Shown: positions 1 to 6,450, numbered from the stretch's first letter. The stretch: 9,981 nt of DNA from Amphritea sp. (GCA_018067325.1 JAGPUU010000065.1:1-9981); one strand, 5' to 3'. The notes: generated by a model from the sequence alone, not told the origin. Numbers and translations: made by a program.

Positions 1-417
1 GAACGGATTGAGCAGCGGATAGAAACCTATACGTCGTCGTTGGCCCATGCGGTTAACGAAGGGCGGGGTGCGCAGTTCTCTATGCTGTTAAGTCTGATCA
101 ATACCGCTGAGGATCTGGCGCAGAAGAAGCAAGCTTCATCTAGTGGCTTTAGTCTGCCGGAAGCTCAGTCGCTTGAATACCCAGATCCGGATAGTCTCTA
201 CGACGGCGCTGTGGTGGAACGATTGAATACGGCAGTTCATGATGTGCATCAGGGTGACTTTGCTTATTTGCTAAGCCATATTGCGTTTAAGACCGATACA
301 CCGACAAATGTTTCGACCACTGAAGATCATTTTGCCAGAATTGGATTGGCTTCTGCAGGACGATTGATGTTGGATGAGATTGACCGTTCGGGTCAGCAGT
401 TCAGCGCTCAGGCTTAA
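1..417 (+). CDS. Hypothetical protein, C-terminal part (5' end outside window)
   Basis: The reading frame is open from the first base (beginning E-R-I-E-Q-R-I-E) to a TAA stop, so this is the last 138 residues of a gene that starts further left. A TTG at position 40 could serve as a start, but nothing resembling a ribosome binding site precedes it and the frame continues upstream, so I treat the gene as partial. The visible part is soluble, with no membrane segment or cysteine. An early stretch reads G-R-G-A-Q-F-S-M-L-L, followed by an acidic and proline-containing middle and a probably helical C-terminus. The G-R-x-x-x-F-S-x-L-L pattern faintly recalls small gammaproteobacterial proteins of the VC2046/SO_2500 kind, but that is memory only and I do not assign the family. 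It converges with the minus-strand gene block across 25 bases, with no convincing terminator between them. Confidence 0.75.
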   Translation, partial: ERIEQRIETYTSSLAHAVNEGRGAQFSMLLSLINTAEDLAQKKQASSSGFSLPEAQSLEYPDPDSLYDGAVVERLNTAVHDVHQGDFAYLLSHIAFKTDTPTNVSTTEDHFARIGLASAGRLMLDEIDRSGQQFSAQA

Positions 418-442
418 CGGCTAACCTGTTTGTTAGGTAGGA

Positions 443-829
443 TTAGGTCCGCCACTGAATTTTTTCACTGTTTCCCTGCTCTATATTCCACCACTCATCG
501 GGGTCATCACCGGTACTCCAACCGCTGGCGATACAGCGAATCTGTGTGTCCAGTTCCTTCGAAGCTTGTATTGCGCAGTCCAGGTCTTTAATCCATGGCG
601 TTTGATCTGAATTAAACCAAACGCTGGTCCAGGCTTTGCCAGAAACTTTCTCGTGGACCATGACTGGAATTTCCCGGTTGTTCATCAGGCCGATGAAGTG
701 GTGTATCTGCCCCTGTTCAAAGTCCCGTTTAAGGGGCTGGCAGTGAGTTTCAAGCCATTCGGTGATCCGCTCCAGAGAGCGGTCTTTAACATAGATCTCA
801 ATATCGGGGTGGCGCTGCTCTTCAGTCAT
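443..829 (-). CDS. Small tryptophan-rich hypothetical protein
   Basis: This 128-residue acidic protein has no signal peptide or membrane segment and is probably cytoplasmic. I do not recognise its family. It has eight tryptophans (residues 25, 67, 71, 79, 104, 113, 114, 126) and three scattered cysteines (30, 85, 99) that do not form a metal-binding pair. The N-terminal third (D-I-E-I-Y-V-K, then a helix ending in E-W-L) followed by V-M-V-H-E and W-T-S-V-W strands suggests a small alpha/beta fold. Its ATG overlaps the end of the upstream membrane-protein gene (ATGACTGA; 8 bases shared). No good Shine-Dalgarno sequence is visible, so translation probably depends on coupling. It is the last gene of the dapC-to-rlmA run. 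The coupling suggests it is made together with the two-helix membrane protein and may act with it; this is inference. Confidence 0.8.
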   Translation of the reverse strand: MTEEQRHPDIEIYVKDRSLERITEWLETHCQPLKRDFEQGQIHHFIGLMNNREIPVMVHEKVSGKAWTSVWFNSDQTPWIKDLDCAIQASKELDTQIRCIASGWSTGDDPDEWWNIEQGNSEKIQWRT

Positions 830-1127
830 GGCTCTGGTCAGGTCGTTTGGTGTCGGTTAATAGAAAACGAAAAATTCGCAGGATGCTAAGGCTAATATAG
901 CCGAATGCGGCGATGATTACCCCGCAAATTGCTAAAATCAGGCCGATCAGTGCGATCAGGTCCCTTTGCAGGCTGTCCAGTAGCAGGAATTGAGCGAGGA
1001 TAAGGATAACAAAGCCTAGCAGAAAGATGCCCAAACCAATCAACAGAATAATCAGGTTCTGTTTGACGTTATCTGCGCGCCGAATCAGACGCAAGCGCAG
1101 ATTGTCTCGTAAGCGGAGCTTAGTCAT
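822..1127 (-). CDS. Small two-helix inner membrane protein
   Basis: This 101-residue protein has a strongly basic N-terminus (residues 1-22, with many Arg and Lys). Two long hydrophobic segments follow, at about 25-50 and 57-82, separated by a short polar turn (D-S-L-Q-R-D). The tail, about residues 83-101, is polar and charged. By the positive-inside rule both ends should face the cytoplasm, giving a helical hairpin in the inner membrane. There is no cleavable signal peptide. The ATG lies three bases after the rlmA stop and the gene overlaps the next one by eight bases, so all three are likely translated in series. I do not recognise a family; small membrane proteins of this shape are too generic for a function to be assigned. 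The long reading frame, the tight junctions on both sides and the coherent topology are what support it as a real gene. Confidence 0.75.
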   Translation of the reverse strand: MTKLRLRDNLRLRLIRRADNVKQNLIILLIGLGIFLLGFVILILAQFLLLDSLQRDLIALIGLILAICGVIIAAFGYISLSILRIFRFLLTDTKRPDQSHD

Positions 1128-1130
1128 CGT

Positions 1131-1967
1131 TCAGCGGCGTTTAAAGCGGGCTAATGACACGTCCAACGTTAGCTCTAAGCTGTTTAGCTTAGCTAAACGA
1201 TCACGCGCTGCCTGATTGATGCGCCAACCATGGGGAGTCATCGCCAATAGCTGACTGATCTGAATTTTATCTGGCAATGTGAAGGAGTATTTTACCGGCT
1301 CGGTGGAAACTAATTCGAACTGTTCTCCCAATACTGATTCAGGCTTAAAGCCGGAGTGGCGTACCTCATCATAAATGAGATCTCGTAGTTCTATTAGATG
1401 ATCCTCGCCGGGGTAAGCTATTAGTAGTTCTGCCCCCGGTTTCAGGGTTCGGCTGAACTCTTCTGGCATCAGGCGGCTAAAGAGGACGGTTAACAGATCC
1501 AGAGAAGCGTCAGCAACGGGCATCCGTGCGCCGGACGCAACTATCCAGGTAAGCGCTTTAGTTTGGTTACAGGCAGCTTTGACGGCATGCTTTGAAATAT
1601 CCAGTCCGGCTAATTGATAGTCGTTTCCGGTTAGTTCGAGCCGTTGCTGCATGCGATGAGTGTAATAACCTTCGCCACAACCCATGTCGAGTATACGGGG
1701 TGTATTTTGTTGAGCTGCCAAATCTGCCAGCCGTTCAGCAATAGTATCTGCCAGAGGTTGATAATGACCCAGTGCCAGGAACTTGCGCCGTGCCTGTACC
1801 ATCTCTGCATTGTCGCCGGGATCTTTAGAGCGCTTCTGGTTTGCTAGCAGCAGATTCCAGTAGCCTTGCTTGGCTGCGTCGTAACTGTGCCGGTTAGAGC
1901 ACTCCAGGTGTTTCTTGTCCCCTTGCAGAGACTCTAGACAAACGGGACAATTTAGTTGGAAGGTCAT
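1131..1967 (-). CDS. rlmA: 23S rRNA (guanine-N1)-methyltransferase RlmA
   Basis: The product should methylate N1 of G745 in helix 35 of 23S rRNA, using S-adenosylmethionine, as E. coli RlmA (RrmA) does. It has 278 residues against 269 in E. coli. The N-terminus carries the family zinc finger (C7, C10, C23, H27). Next comes the signature K-R-S-K-D-P-G-D (45-52) and E-M-V-Q-A-R-R-K-F-L with G-H-Y-Q-P-L (67-72). The SAM-binding loop is L-D-M-G-C-G-E-G at 93-100 followed by Y-Y-T-H, and the acidic motif II residue is D123 in G-L-D-I-S. The late segment L-L-A-M-T-P-H-G-W-R matches the family C-terminal region. The start lies six bases after the dapE stop and lacks a clear Shine-Dalgarno, suggesting coupling to dapE. 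The G745 specificity, rather than the G748 of the Gram-positive type, rests on overall similarity to the E. coli protein. Confidence 0.95.
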   Translation of the reverse strand: MTFQLNCPVCLESLQGDKKHLECSNRHSYDAAKQGYWNLLLANQKRSKDPGDNAEMVQARRKFLALGHYQPLADTIAERLADLAAQQNTPRILDMGCGEGYYTHRMQQRLELTGNDYQLAGLDISKHAVKAACNQTKALTWIVASGARMPVADASLDLLTVLFSRLMPEEFSRTLKPGAELLIAYPGEDHLIELRDLIYDEVRHSGFKPESVLGEQFELVSTEPVKYSFTLPDKIQISQLLAMTPHGWRINQAARDRLAKLNSLELTLDVSLARFKRR

Positions 1968-1973
1968 GATGAG

Positions 1974-3125
1974 TTACCGCGCCAGTAGGCGAGCCATGAT
2001 GTTCTCATACAGTGATGACAAGGTGTTGAGGTCATCTGCTTTGACTCGCTCGTTCACTTTATGAATAGTGGCATTAATCGGCCCCAGCTCAATAACTTGT
2101 GCACCTGTTGGGGCGATAAAACGCCCATCTGAAGTGCCGCCAGAGGTGGAGAGCTCTGTGTCTAAGCCGGTGATCGCTTTAATTGAATCAACGCAAGCCT
2201 CGACCAGGTCGCTCCGATCAGTAATAAAAGGGTTGCCGCTGAGGGTCCAGTTAATATCGAAATTCAGGCCGTAGCGATTAAGGATTTCATAGGTCCGCGC
2301 TTTGATCTGTTCAGCGGTTACCTCAGTAGAAAATCGCAGATTAAACTGTACGTCGATATGTCCGGGAACAACATTGGTTGCTCCGGTTCCCGCATGAATA
2401 TTGGAGATCTGTAAGCTGGTCGGAGGGAAGAATTCGTTACCTTCATCCCAGAGTTCAGAGGCCAGATCGTTCAGCGCAGGAGCTGCCAGATGGATTGGGT
2501 TTTCAACCATGTGCGGGTAGGCCACATGGCCCTGTACGCCCCGGATGATTAGATCGCCGCTGATGGAGCCTCGACGTCCATTTTTGATAACATCGCCGAC
2601 TTTTTCTGTACTGGACGGTTCGCCAACGATGCACCAGTTGATCTTTTCGTTACGGGCTTCCAGGTGGTCTATTACCCGGGTGGTGCCATTCACGAAAGGG
2701 CCTTCCTCGTCGCTGGTAATCAGCAGAGCGATAGAGCCGTTATGATCGGGATGGTGCTCAATAAATCGTTCCAGCGCAGTCATAAAGGCTGCGATGCTAC
2801 CTTTCATATCGGCAGCGCCGCGGCCGCAGAGAAAGCCATCTTGGATAATCGGATCGAAGGGGGGGTGATCCCAGTTCTCTTCCGGTCCAGTTGGGACTAC
2901 ATCGGTATGGCCTGCAAAGCAGAATACCGGTCCGGTTGTTCCCCGACGAGCCCAGAGGTTAGTGACCTCTTCAAACTGAAGGCGTTCAATATGAAATCCC
3001 AGTGCTTCCAAGCGTTCTATCATTAGCTCCTGGCAGCCGCCATCTTCAGGGGTCACTGATCGACGGGAAATCAGCTCTTTGGCGAGCTCAATGGTAGGGG
3101 ATAGTGGCGAAGAGAGTGGCGACAT
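1974..3125 (-). CDS. dapE: Succinyl-diaminopimelate desuccinylase DapE
   Basis: DapE is a cytoplasmic di-zinc hydrolase of the M20 family that cleaves N-succinyl-LL-2,6-diaminopimelate to succinate and LL-diaminopimelate, for lysine and peptidoglycan. The protein is 383 residues from the chosen ATG, close to the 375 of E. coli. The expected zinc ligands are visible: H73 (F-A-G-H-T-D), D106 (G-R-G-A-A-D-M-K-G), E141 and E169 (V-G-E-P-S-S), and H355 (N-A-T-I-H-K). E140 in S-D-E-E is the expected catalytic base. The dimerisation-domain segment N-G-R-R-G-S through [10 protein letters not shown] is intact. I prefer this ATG because AAGG lies eight bases upstream of it and the protein then begins like its relatives. 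A TTG nine codons earlier would give 392 residues but adds unmatched sequence. Upstream is a hairpin that separates it from dapD; downstream, rlmA follows after six bases. Confidence 0.97.
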   Translation of the reverse strand: MSPLSSPLSPTIELAKELISRRSVTPEDGGCQELMIERLEALGFHIERLQFEEVTNLWARRGTTGPVFCFAGHTDVVPTGPEENWDHPPFDPIIQDGFLCGRGAADMKGSIAAFMTALERFIEHHPDHNGSIALLITSDEEGPFVNGTTRVIDHLEARNEKINWCIVGEPSSTEKVGDVIKNGRRGSISGDLIIRGVQGHVAYPHMVENPIHLAAPALNDLASELWDEGNEFFPPTSLQISNIHAGTGATNVVPGHIDVQFNLRFSTEVTAEQIKARTYEILNRYGLNFDINWTLSGNPFITDRSDLVEACVDSIKAITGLDTELSTSGGTSDGRFIAPTGAQVIELGPINATIHKVNERVKADDLNTLSSLYENIMARLLAR

Positions 3126-3133
3126 TGGATTTA

Positions 3134-3137
3134 CCTT
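3134..3137 (-). promoter_or_regulatory. Shine-Dalgarno deciding the dapE start
   Basis: AAGG on the minus strand sits eight bases before the ATG at 3125. The alternative TTG at 3152 lies upstream of this element and has no comparable purine-rich sequence before it, which supports the shorter DapE. Confidence 0.65.
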
Positions 3138-3168
3138 AAAGCCGGATGGCAATGGGTGGAAGCATAAG

Positions 3169-3193
3169 TAGGGGCTGCTATCAGCAGCCCCTA
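3169..3193 (-). terminator. Perfect 11-bp hairpin between dapD and dapE
   Basis: The arms TAGGGGCTGCT and AGCAGCCCCTA are exactly complementary, with a 3-base loop. The stem is GC-rich. On the minus strand it starts 16 bases after the dapD stop codon. The following bases (ACTTATGCTT) are only moderately T-rich, so it may be a partial terminator, an attenuating element or an RNA-stabilising 3' structure for the dapD message rather than a full stop. Because I find no good promoter between it and dapE, some readthrough from dapD is likely. Confidence 0.6.
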
Positions 3194-3208
3194 ATAACTG
3201 ACAACCGC

Positions 3209-4240
3209 TTAGTTGTGAGCGTGTAGCTCTTCATTCAGTTCGATTGCAGACTTGTTAGTCTTCACTTCAACGCGACCGGACTGTGAGTTGCGGCGGAACA
3301 ACAAGTCAGGCTTGCCTGCTAGTTCCGCGGCTTTTACTGTGCTGACTTCATTGTTTTGATCATCCAGAACCGTCACTTTAGAGCTGGCAGTAATATACAG
3401 CCCAGCTTCAATAGTACAGCGATCACCCAGAGGCAGACCCAGACCGGCATTGGCACCTAGCAAGCAGTTTTCGCCTACAGAGATAACCACGTTGTTACCA
3501 CCGGACAGTGTACCCATGGTTGAGCAGCCACCACCAAGATCAGAACCGTTGCCAACGACTACGCCAGCAGAGATACGACCTTCAACCATGCTGACACCCA
3601 GAGTGCCGGCGTTGAAGTTGATAAAGCCTTCGTGCATGACGGTAGTGCCTTCACCTACGTGTGCGCCCAGACGGATGCGCGAGGTTGCCGCCAGACGTGT
3701 GCCTGCAGGTACTACGTAGTTAGCCATCTTCGGGAATTTATCAACCGAGTGAACGTCGATAATACGTCCCTGAGCGCGGGCGGCTAGCTGACGTTTAGGC
3801 AGGTCAGCCAGTGAGATAGCGCCTTCATTAGTCCAGGCAACATTGGGTAGTTTGCCGAACATACCGTTCAGGTTCAGGCCGTGTGGCTTCACTAAACGAT
3901 GAGATAGCAGGGATAGTTTGAGATAAACTTCAGCGGTCGTTTCAGGGTCAGCATCGGTTTCCAGAACGGTCAGAATCATTGGCTGATGAGTACCTTTGCA
4001 GATCTCAACGATCTCAGCCTGGTCTTCAGCATCGATCGCCAGAAAAGCCGCTTCAAGATCGTTTAGCTGAGCTGCGGTCAGCTCGATCGCCTGATTGCCG
4101 CCGCTATAGCCCGCTTTGTCAGCTGCAGCTTTGATCAGTGCGTCGGATGGATTCAGCAGAGGGGTGTTAAAGTATACTTCCAGTAACTCACCATCTGAAG
4201 ACTTGGTGCCGATACCCAGACCGAATGCAAATGTACTCAT
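3209..4240 (-). CDS. dapD: 2,3,4,5-tetrahydropyridine-2,6-dicarboxylate N-succinyltransferase DapD (long form)
   Basis: DapD transfers succinyl from succinyl-CoA to L-2-amino-6-oxopimelate (hydrated tetrahydrodipicolinate), committing the pathway to the succinylase branch. At 343 residues it matches the long Pseudomonas type (P. aeruginosa about 344), not the 274-residue E. coli type. The first roughly 110 residues form the type-specific N-terminal domain. Next come L-S-H-R-L-V-K-P-H (112-120) and L-P-N-V-A-W-T-N (131-138). The left-handed beta-helix hexapeptide region runs over about 175-290, with [15 protein letters not shown] (196-210), [17 protein letters not shown] (232-248) and L-G-A-N-A-G. 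The C-terminal L-L-F-R-R-N-S-Q and [11 protein letters not shown] segments are also typical; relatives act as trimers. The ATG at 4240 is chosen over the one at 4255 because GGAG lies nine bases upstream of it and relatives begin M-S at this point. Confidence 0.97.
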   Translation of the reverse strand: MSTFAFGLGIGTKSSDGELLEVYFNTPLLNPSDALIKAAADKAGYSGGNQAIELTAAQLNDLEAAFLAIDAEDQAEIVEICKGTHQPMILTVLETDADPETTAEVYLKLSLLSHRLVKPHGLNLNGMFGKLPNVAWTNEGAISLADLPKRQLAARAQGRIIDVHSVDKFPKMANYVVPAGTRLAATSRIRLGAHVGEGTTVMHEGFINFNAGTLGVSMVEGRISAGVVVGNGSDLGGGCSTMGTLSGGNNVVISVGENCLLGANAGLGLPLGDRCTIEAGLYITASSKVTVLDDQNNEVSTVKAAELAGKPDLLFRRNSQSGRVEVKTNKSAIELNEELHAHN

Positions 4241-4249
4241 TGTTTGTAA

Positions 4250-4253
4250 CTCC
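4250..4253 (-). promoter_or_regulatory. Shine-Dalgarno deciding the dapD start
   Basis: GGAG on the minus strand precedes the ATG at 4240 by nine bases. It overlaps the last base of the alternative in-frame ATG at 4253-4255 (ATGGAG), which has no purine-rich sequence of its own upstream. This makes the downstream ATG the probable start. Confidence 0.65.
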
Positions 4254-4272
4254 ATAGAACTTGAAATAAGAA

Positions 4273-4295
4273 CTTTATATAAGCGCTTTATATAA
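4273..4295. repeat. Tandem CTTTATATAA repeat with palindromic halves, upstream of dapD
   Basis: Two identical 10-base copies of CTTTATATAA (4273-4282 and 4286-4295) are separated by GCG, a 13-base period. Each contains the self-complementary octamer TTATATAA, and the junction contains the palindrome AAGCGCTT (4281-4288), so the element is both a direct and a nearly symmetric inverted repeat. It lies in the AT-rich gap between yffB and dapD, about 33 bases upstream of the dapD start. On the minus strand it offers two TATAAA -10-like hexamers, but I see no convincing -35 partner. It could be a weak internal promoter or a protein-binding site; the repeat itself is certain, its role is not. Confidence 0.6.
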
Positions 4296-4322
4296 AATCT
4301 TAGAATCAGAATTTAAAATAAT

Positions 4323-4667
4323 TTATTTGAATAGAGCGCTGTAGTCGCTCTCTTTAAAGCCCACCTGGAAGCGTCCCTCGAGGCTTAACACCGGGCGTTT
4401 TATCAGCGTGGGGGTCGCTAGCATTTCGCGAACGGCCGCTGCTTCATCAATACTGTCTTTTACATCGTCGTCCAGCTGTCTCCAGCTGGTACTGCGTTTA
4501 TTGAGCAGGGTTTCCCAGCCCAGGGCTGAGACCCATTCGCGTAACTGCGTTTCGGTCAGACCGTCTTTACGGAAATCATGGAAACTGAAATTGATGTTAT
4601 TTGCGTCCAGCCAGCGCTGTGCTTTTTTCACTGTATCGCAATTGGGAATGCCGTATAGCGTCGTCAT
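4323..4667 (-). CDS. yffB: ArsC/Spx-family thioredoxin-fold protein YffB
   Basis: This 114-residue cytoplasmic protein matches the YffB branch of the ArsC/Spx/MgsR family. The N-terminus reads L-Y-G-I-P-N-C-D-T-V-K-K-A with a single active-site cysteine (C10) and no C-x-x-C pair. F-H-D-F-R-K-D-G-L (29-37), L-L-N-K-R-S-T-S-W-R (54-63) and the cis-proline region T-P-T-L-I-K-R-P-V-L (85-94) follow in family order. Relatives are often named arsenate reductase-like, but YffB proteins are not established arsenate reductases and a glutathione-dependent thiol role has been suggested; substrate unknown. The ATG at 4667 is chosen because AAGGAG lies six bases upstream, overlapping the dapC stop. A longer in-frame start would add 48 unmatched residues inside dapC. 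The gene begins 10 bases after dapC. In E. coli yffB also adjoins dapE, so the association with dap genes is recurrent. Confidence 0.93.
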   Translation of the reverse strand: MTTLYGIPNCDTVKKAQRWLDANNINFSFHDFRKDGLTETQLREWVSALGWETLLNKRSTSWRQLDDDVKDSIDEAAAVREMLATPTLIKRPVLSLEGRFQVGFKESDYSALFK

Positions 4668-4677
4668 GATCTGCTCC

Positions 4678-5895
4678 TTAATCCTTGAGTGATTCGACAT
4701 ACCGGCGGATCCGCCAAGCGCCTTCGATACACTCATCCAGAGTAGCAACCAGCGCCATGCGTACACGGCCAGCGCCGGGAAGGTTACCTTCCTGGTCCTC
4801 TCTAGAGACATAACTGCCTGGTAATACGGTCATATTTTGCTGCTCAAACAGCCCTTGTGTGAAAAGGTCATCAGCAATAGGCGTTCCTGCCCAGAGATAG
4901 AAACCAGCATCCGGGGCTTTAACATCCATGACGGGTTCCAGGATTTCAACCACGGCGGCAAACTTTTCGCGATACATATCGCGGTTTTCCAGCACATGGG
5001 CTTCATCGTTCCATGCAGCGATGCTCGCTAGCTGGATTGGCAGAGACATAGCACTACCGTGATACGTCCGGTAGCTGGCGAATGGCTTAATTAGATCAGC
5101 ATCTCCGGCAACAAAACCCGATCTGAGGCCCGGTAGATTAGAACGTTTAGACAGGCTGTGGAACACCATGCAGTTCTTATAATCATGACGACCCAGTTGA
5201 GCACAGACTTCCAGTAAACCAACCGGTGGTTGCGCTTCATCGAAATAGATCTCGGAATAGCACTCATCGGAGGCGATTATAAAATCATGCTGATCCGATA
5301 GTGCAATTAGCTTAGCCAGCGTTGCCGCGTCCGTCACTGCCCCGGTAGGGTTGCTGGGAGAGCAGAGAAATAGCAACTGACAACGCTGCCAAACGGTGTC
5401 AGGTACTGCGTCAAAATCGGGTACAAAATTGTTATCAGCGGTACAGCTCAGATAGTGGGGTTCAGCGCCGGACAGATAAGCGGCTCCCTCATAGATCTGA
5501 TAGAACGGGTTGGGTGCTAGTAATAGAGGTGTTTCACCGTCGGCTGGTGCCCGGTCTATCGCGCATTGGGTAAAGGCGAAGATTGCTTCACGGGTACCGA
5601 GTACCGGCAAAACATTATCAGCTCCGGTCAGACTGCCAGACTGCAGCTTGAAGCGTCGGGTTGCCCAGTCGGCGATAGTTTGGCGCAGCTCTATCGTCCC
5701 GGCGGTGGTTGGGTAGTTCGCCAATTTATCCAGATTGCGGGTGAGCTCATCCATCACAAAGGCAGGAGAAGGATGCTTTGGTTCACCTATCGAAAAGGCG
5801 ATATGGTCAAGGTCGGTCGGAGGTGTTACTCCGGCTTTCAGCTTCGCCAGTTTTTCAAAAGGGTATGGCTGAAGCTTGTGCAGATCTGAATTCAT
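4678..5895 (-). CDS. dapC: Succinyldiaminopimelate transaminase DapC
   Basis: DapC is a PLP-dependent fold-type I aminotransferase. It converts N-succinyl-2-amino-6-oxopimelate to N-succinyl-LL-2,6-diaminopimelate with glutamate as donor, the step between DapD and DapE. The 405-residue protein carries the class I/II landmarks: S-I-G-E-P-K-H (35-41), L-G-T-R-E-A-I-F near 99-106, A-P-N-P-F-Y-Q-I-Y-E-G near 127-137, C-S-P-S-N-P-T-G (178-185, N182), S-D-E-C-Y-S-E-I-Y (209-217, D210), and the PLP lysine K250 in H-S-L-S-K-R-S-N. L-R-S-G-F (257-261) follows, and the carboxylate-binding arginine is R379 in V-R-M-A-L. Within this fold several aminotransferases look alike; placement directly upstream of yffB and dapD supports the DapC assignment over ArgD or generic aspartate aminotransferase. 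AAGG lies seven bases before the ATG, and a good promoter is just upstream. It heads the dap run. Confidence 0.93.
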   Translation of the reverse strand: MNSDLHKLQPYPFEKLAKLKAGVTPPTDLDHIAFSIGEPKHPSPAFVMDELTRNLDKLANYPTTAGTIELRQTIADWATRRFKLQSGSLTGADNVLPVLGTREAIFAFTQCAIDRAPADGETPLLLAPNPFYQIYEGAAYLSGAEPHYLSCTADNNFVPDFDAVPDTVWQRCQLLFLCSPSNPTGAVTDAATLAKLIALSDQHDFIIASDECYSEIYFDEAQPPVGLLEVCAQLGRHDYKNCMVFHSLSKRSNLPGLRSGFVAGDADLIKPFASYRTYHGSAMSLPIQLASIAAWNDEAHVLENRDMYREKFAAVVEILEPVMDVKAPDAGFYLWAGTPIADDLFTQGLFEQQNMTVLPGSYVSREDQEGNLPGAGRVRMALVATLDECIEGAWRIRRYVESLKD

Positions 5896-5934
5896 TGAAA
5901 AGCCTTGTGATTAGCCGCTGTCAAAAGATCGGAA

Positions 5935-5963
5935 ATTATACCGGATGGAAGCCCGCAGGCCAA
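5935..5963 (-). promoter_or_regulatory. Sigma70-type promoter for the dapC operon
   Basis: On the minus strand a perfect -10 hexamer TATAAT (5940-5935) is preceded, with an optimal 17-base spacer, by TTGGCC (5963-5958), four of six matches to TTGACA. Transcription should begin near 5928, giving a leader of roughly 35 bases before the dapC ATG with AAGG at 5906-5903. No attenuator, leader peptide or lysine riboswitch fits in so short a leader, so any lysine control must act elsewhere or through a repressor. Confidence 0.7.
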
Positions 5964-6011
5964 TGAAACCGCGAATCTATTGAAGTTTATCTGAAATGGC
6001 CGATCACATAA

Positions 6012-6040
6012 GTGACAATTTCGAATGAACGTCATAGTCT
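6012..6040 (+). promoter_or_regulatory. Possible weak promoter for the PilZ gene
   Basis: GTGACA (6012-6017, five of six to TTGACA) is followed after 17 bases by TAGTCT (6035-6040), which matches TATAAT at only three positions. It lies about 36 bases before the GTG start. The -35 overlaps a short dyad TCAC-ATAA-GTGA (6004-6015). The poor -10 suggests a weak, activated or alternative-sigma promoter, or that the real one is elsewhere in this gap. Confidence 0.3.
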
Positions 6041-6061
6041 TAGATTAACTGATTGGTAGTT

Positions 6062-6066
6062 GGGAG
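6062..6066 (+). promoter_or_regulatory. Shine-Dalgarno deciding the PilZ gene start
   Basis: GGGAG ends nine bases before the GTG at 6076, a workable distance. The earlier in-frame TTG at 6067 immediately abuts the element, too close for use, so the GTG is preferred. Confidence 0.5.
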
Positions 6067-6075
6067 TTGGTAAGC

Positions 6076-6432
6076 GTGCTTACAGATAGTCGAATACACC
6101 CTAGGGTTGAAACTGATTTTGAGGTGAAGGTGGGTATTCCTGGCGACAATAGTGGTGCCAGGATTATCAGTATGAGTGTGGGTGGTATCGCCATTCTGGG
6201 TAACCATCAACTGGAGGATGTACTGAAGCTGGATAATGCGGATGCCAACGGTGTGCTAGAGCATATAGTCAGTTTTAGTATGCCCGGAGGCGAGTTAAGT
6301 GAAATCTGCCGGTTAGTTCATGTGCGCAGGCTTTCGCAGGAAAACTATGAGTTTGGCCTGAAGTTTATCGACCTGAATCCTCAGGATACGGTAATCATAG
6401 CGGATTATGTTGATCGTCATAGGCGCGGATGA
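6076..6432 (+). CDS. Single-domain PilZ protein (putative c-di-GMP binding)
   Basis: From the GTG start this is a 118-residue stand-alone PilZ domain. PilZ proteins bind cyclic di-GMP and act on motility, surface attachment or exopolysaccharide through protein partners. The first binding motif is present as R6-I-H-P-R10 (R-x-x-x-R) close to the N-terminus, where it normally sits. The second motif, normally D/N-x-S-x-x-G, reads S32-M-S34-V-G36-G37, with serine at the first position, so affinity may be reduced. A beta-barrel-like pattern of alternating hydrophobic residues continues to the usual ending, Y-E-F-G-L-K-F-I-D-L (91-100) and a final helix I-I-A-D-Y-V. There is no membrane segment or extra domain. 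The gene stands alone, divergent from dapC and ended by a strong hairpin, so its partner is not revealed by context. A TTG nine bases earlier would add three residues. Confidence 0.85.
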   Translation: MLTDSRIHPRVETDFEVKVGIPGDNSGARIISMSVGGIAILGNHQLEDVLKLDNADANGVLEHIVSFSMPGGELSEICRLVHVRRLSQENYEFGLKFIDLNPQDTVIIADYVDRHRRG

Positions 6433-6450
6433 GTGAGGTCAAATATAAGT

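Noticed and set aside
40..42. TTG as the start of the first plus-strand gene
   Set aside because: The frame stays open to the window edge and no ribosome binding site precedes it, so the gene is better read as 5'-truncated by the window.
418..442. Terminator between the convergent genes at the left
   Set aside because: Only 4-5 bp of pairing (CTAAC with GTTAG) and no T-run; too weak to call.
653..889. Plus-strand reading frame of 78 codons
   Set aside because: It lies opposite the tryptophan-rich protein and the membrane-protein gene, and its product has no recognisable features; it is a shadow of the minus-strand genes.
2664..3026. Plus-strand reading frame of 120 codons
   Set aside because: It is wholly antisense to dapE, which has every expected catalytic residue; the opposite frame reflects codon bias only.
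3126..3152. Nine-residue extension of DapE from a TTG
   Set aside because: There is no Shine-Dalgarno before the TTG, while the ATG at 3125 has one and gives the usual protein start.
4668..4811. N-terminal extension of YffB by 48 residues
   Set aside because: It would overlap dapC by more than 130 bases and precede the family's normal N-terminus; the ATG at 4667 has a strong AAGGAG.
6004..6015. TCAC-ATAA-GTGA dyad as a CRP or FNR site
   Set aside because: It does not match TGTGA-N6-TCACA or TTGAT-N4-ATCAA; four-base arms are common by chance.
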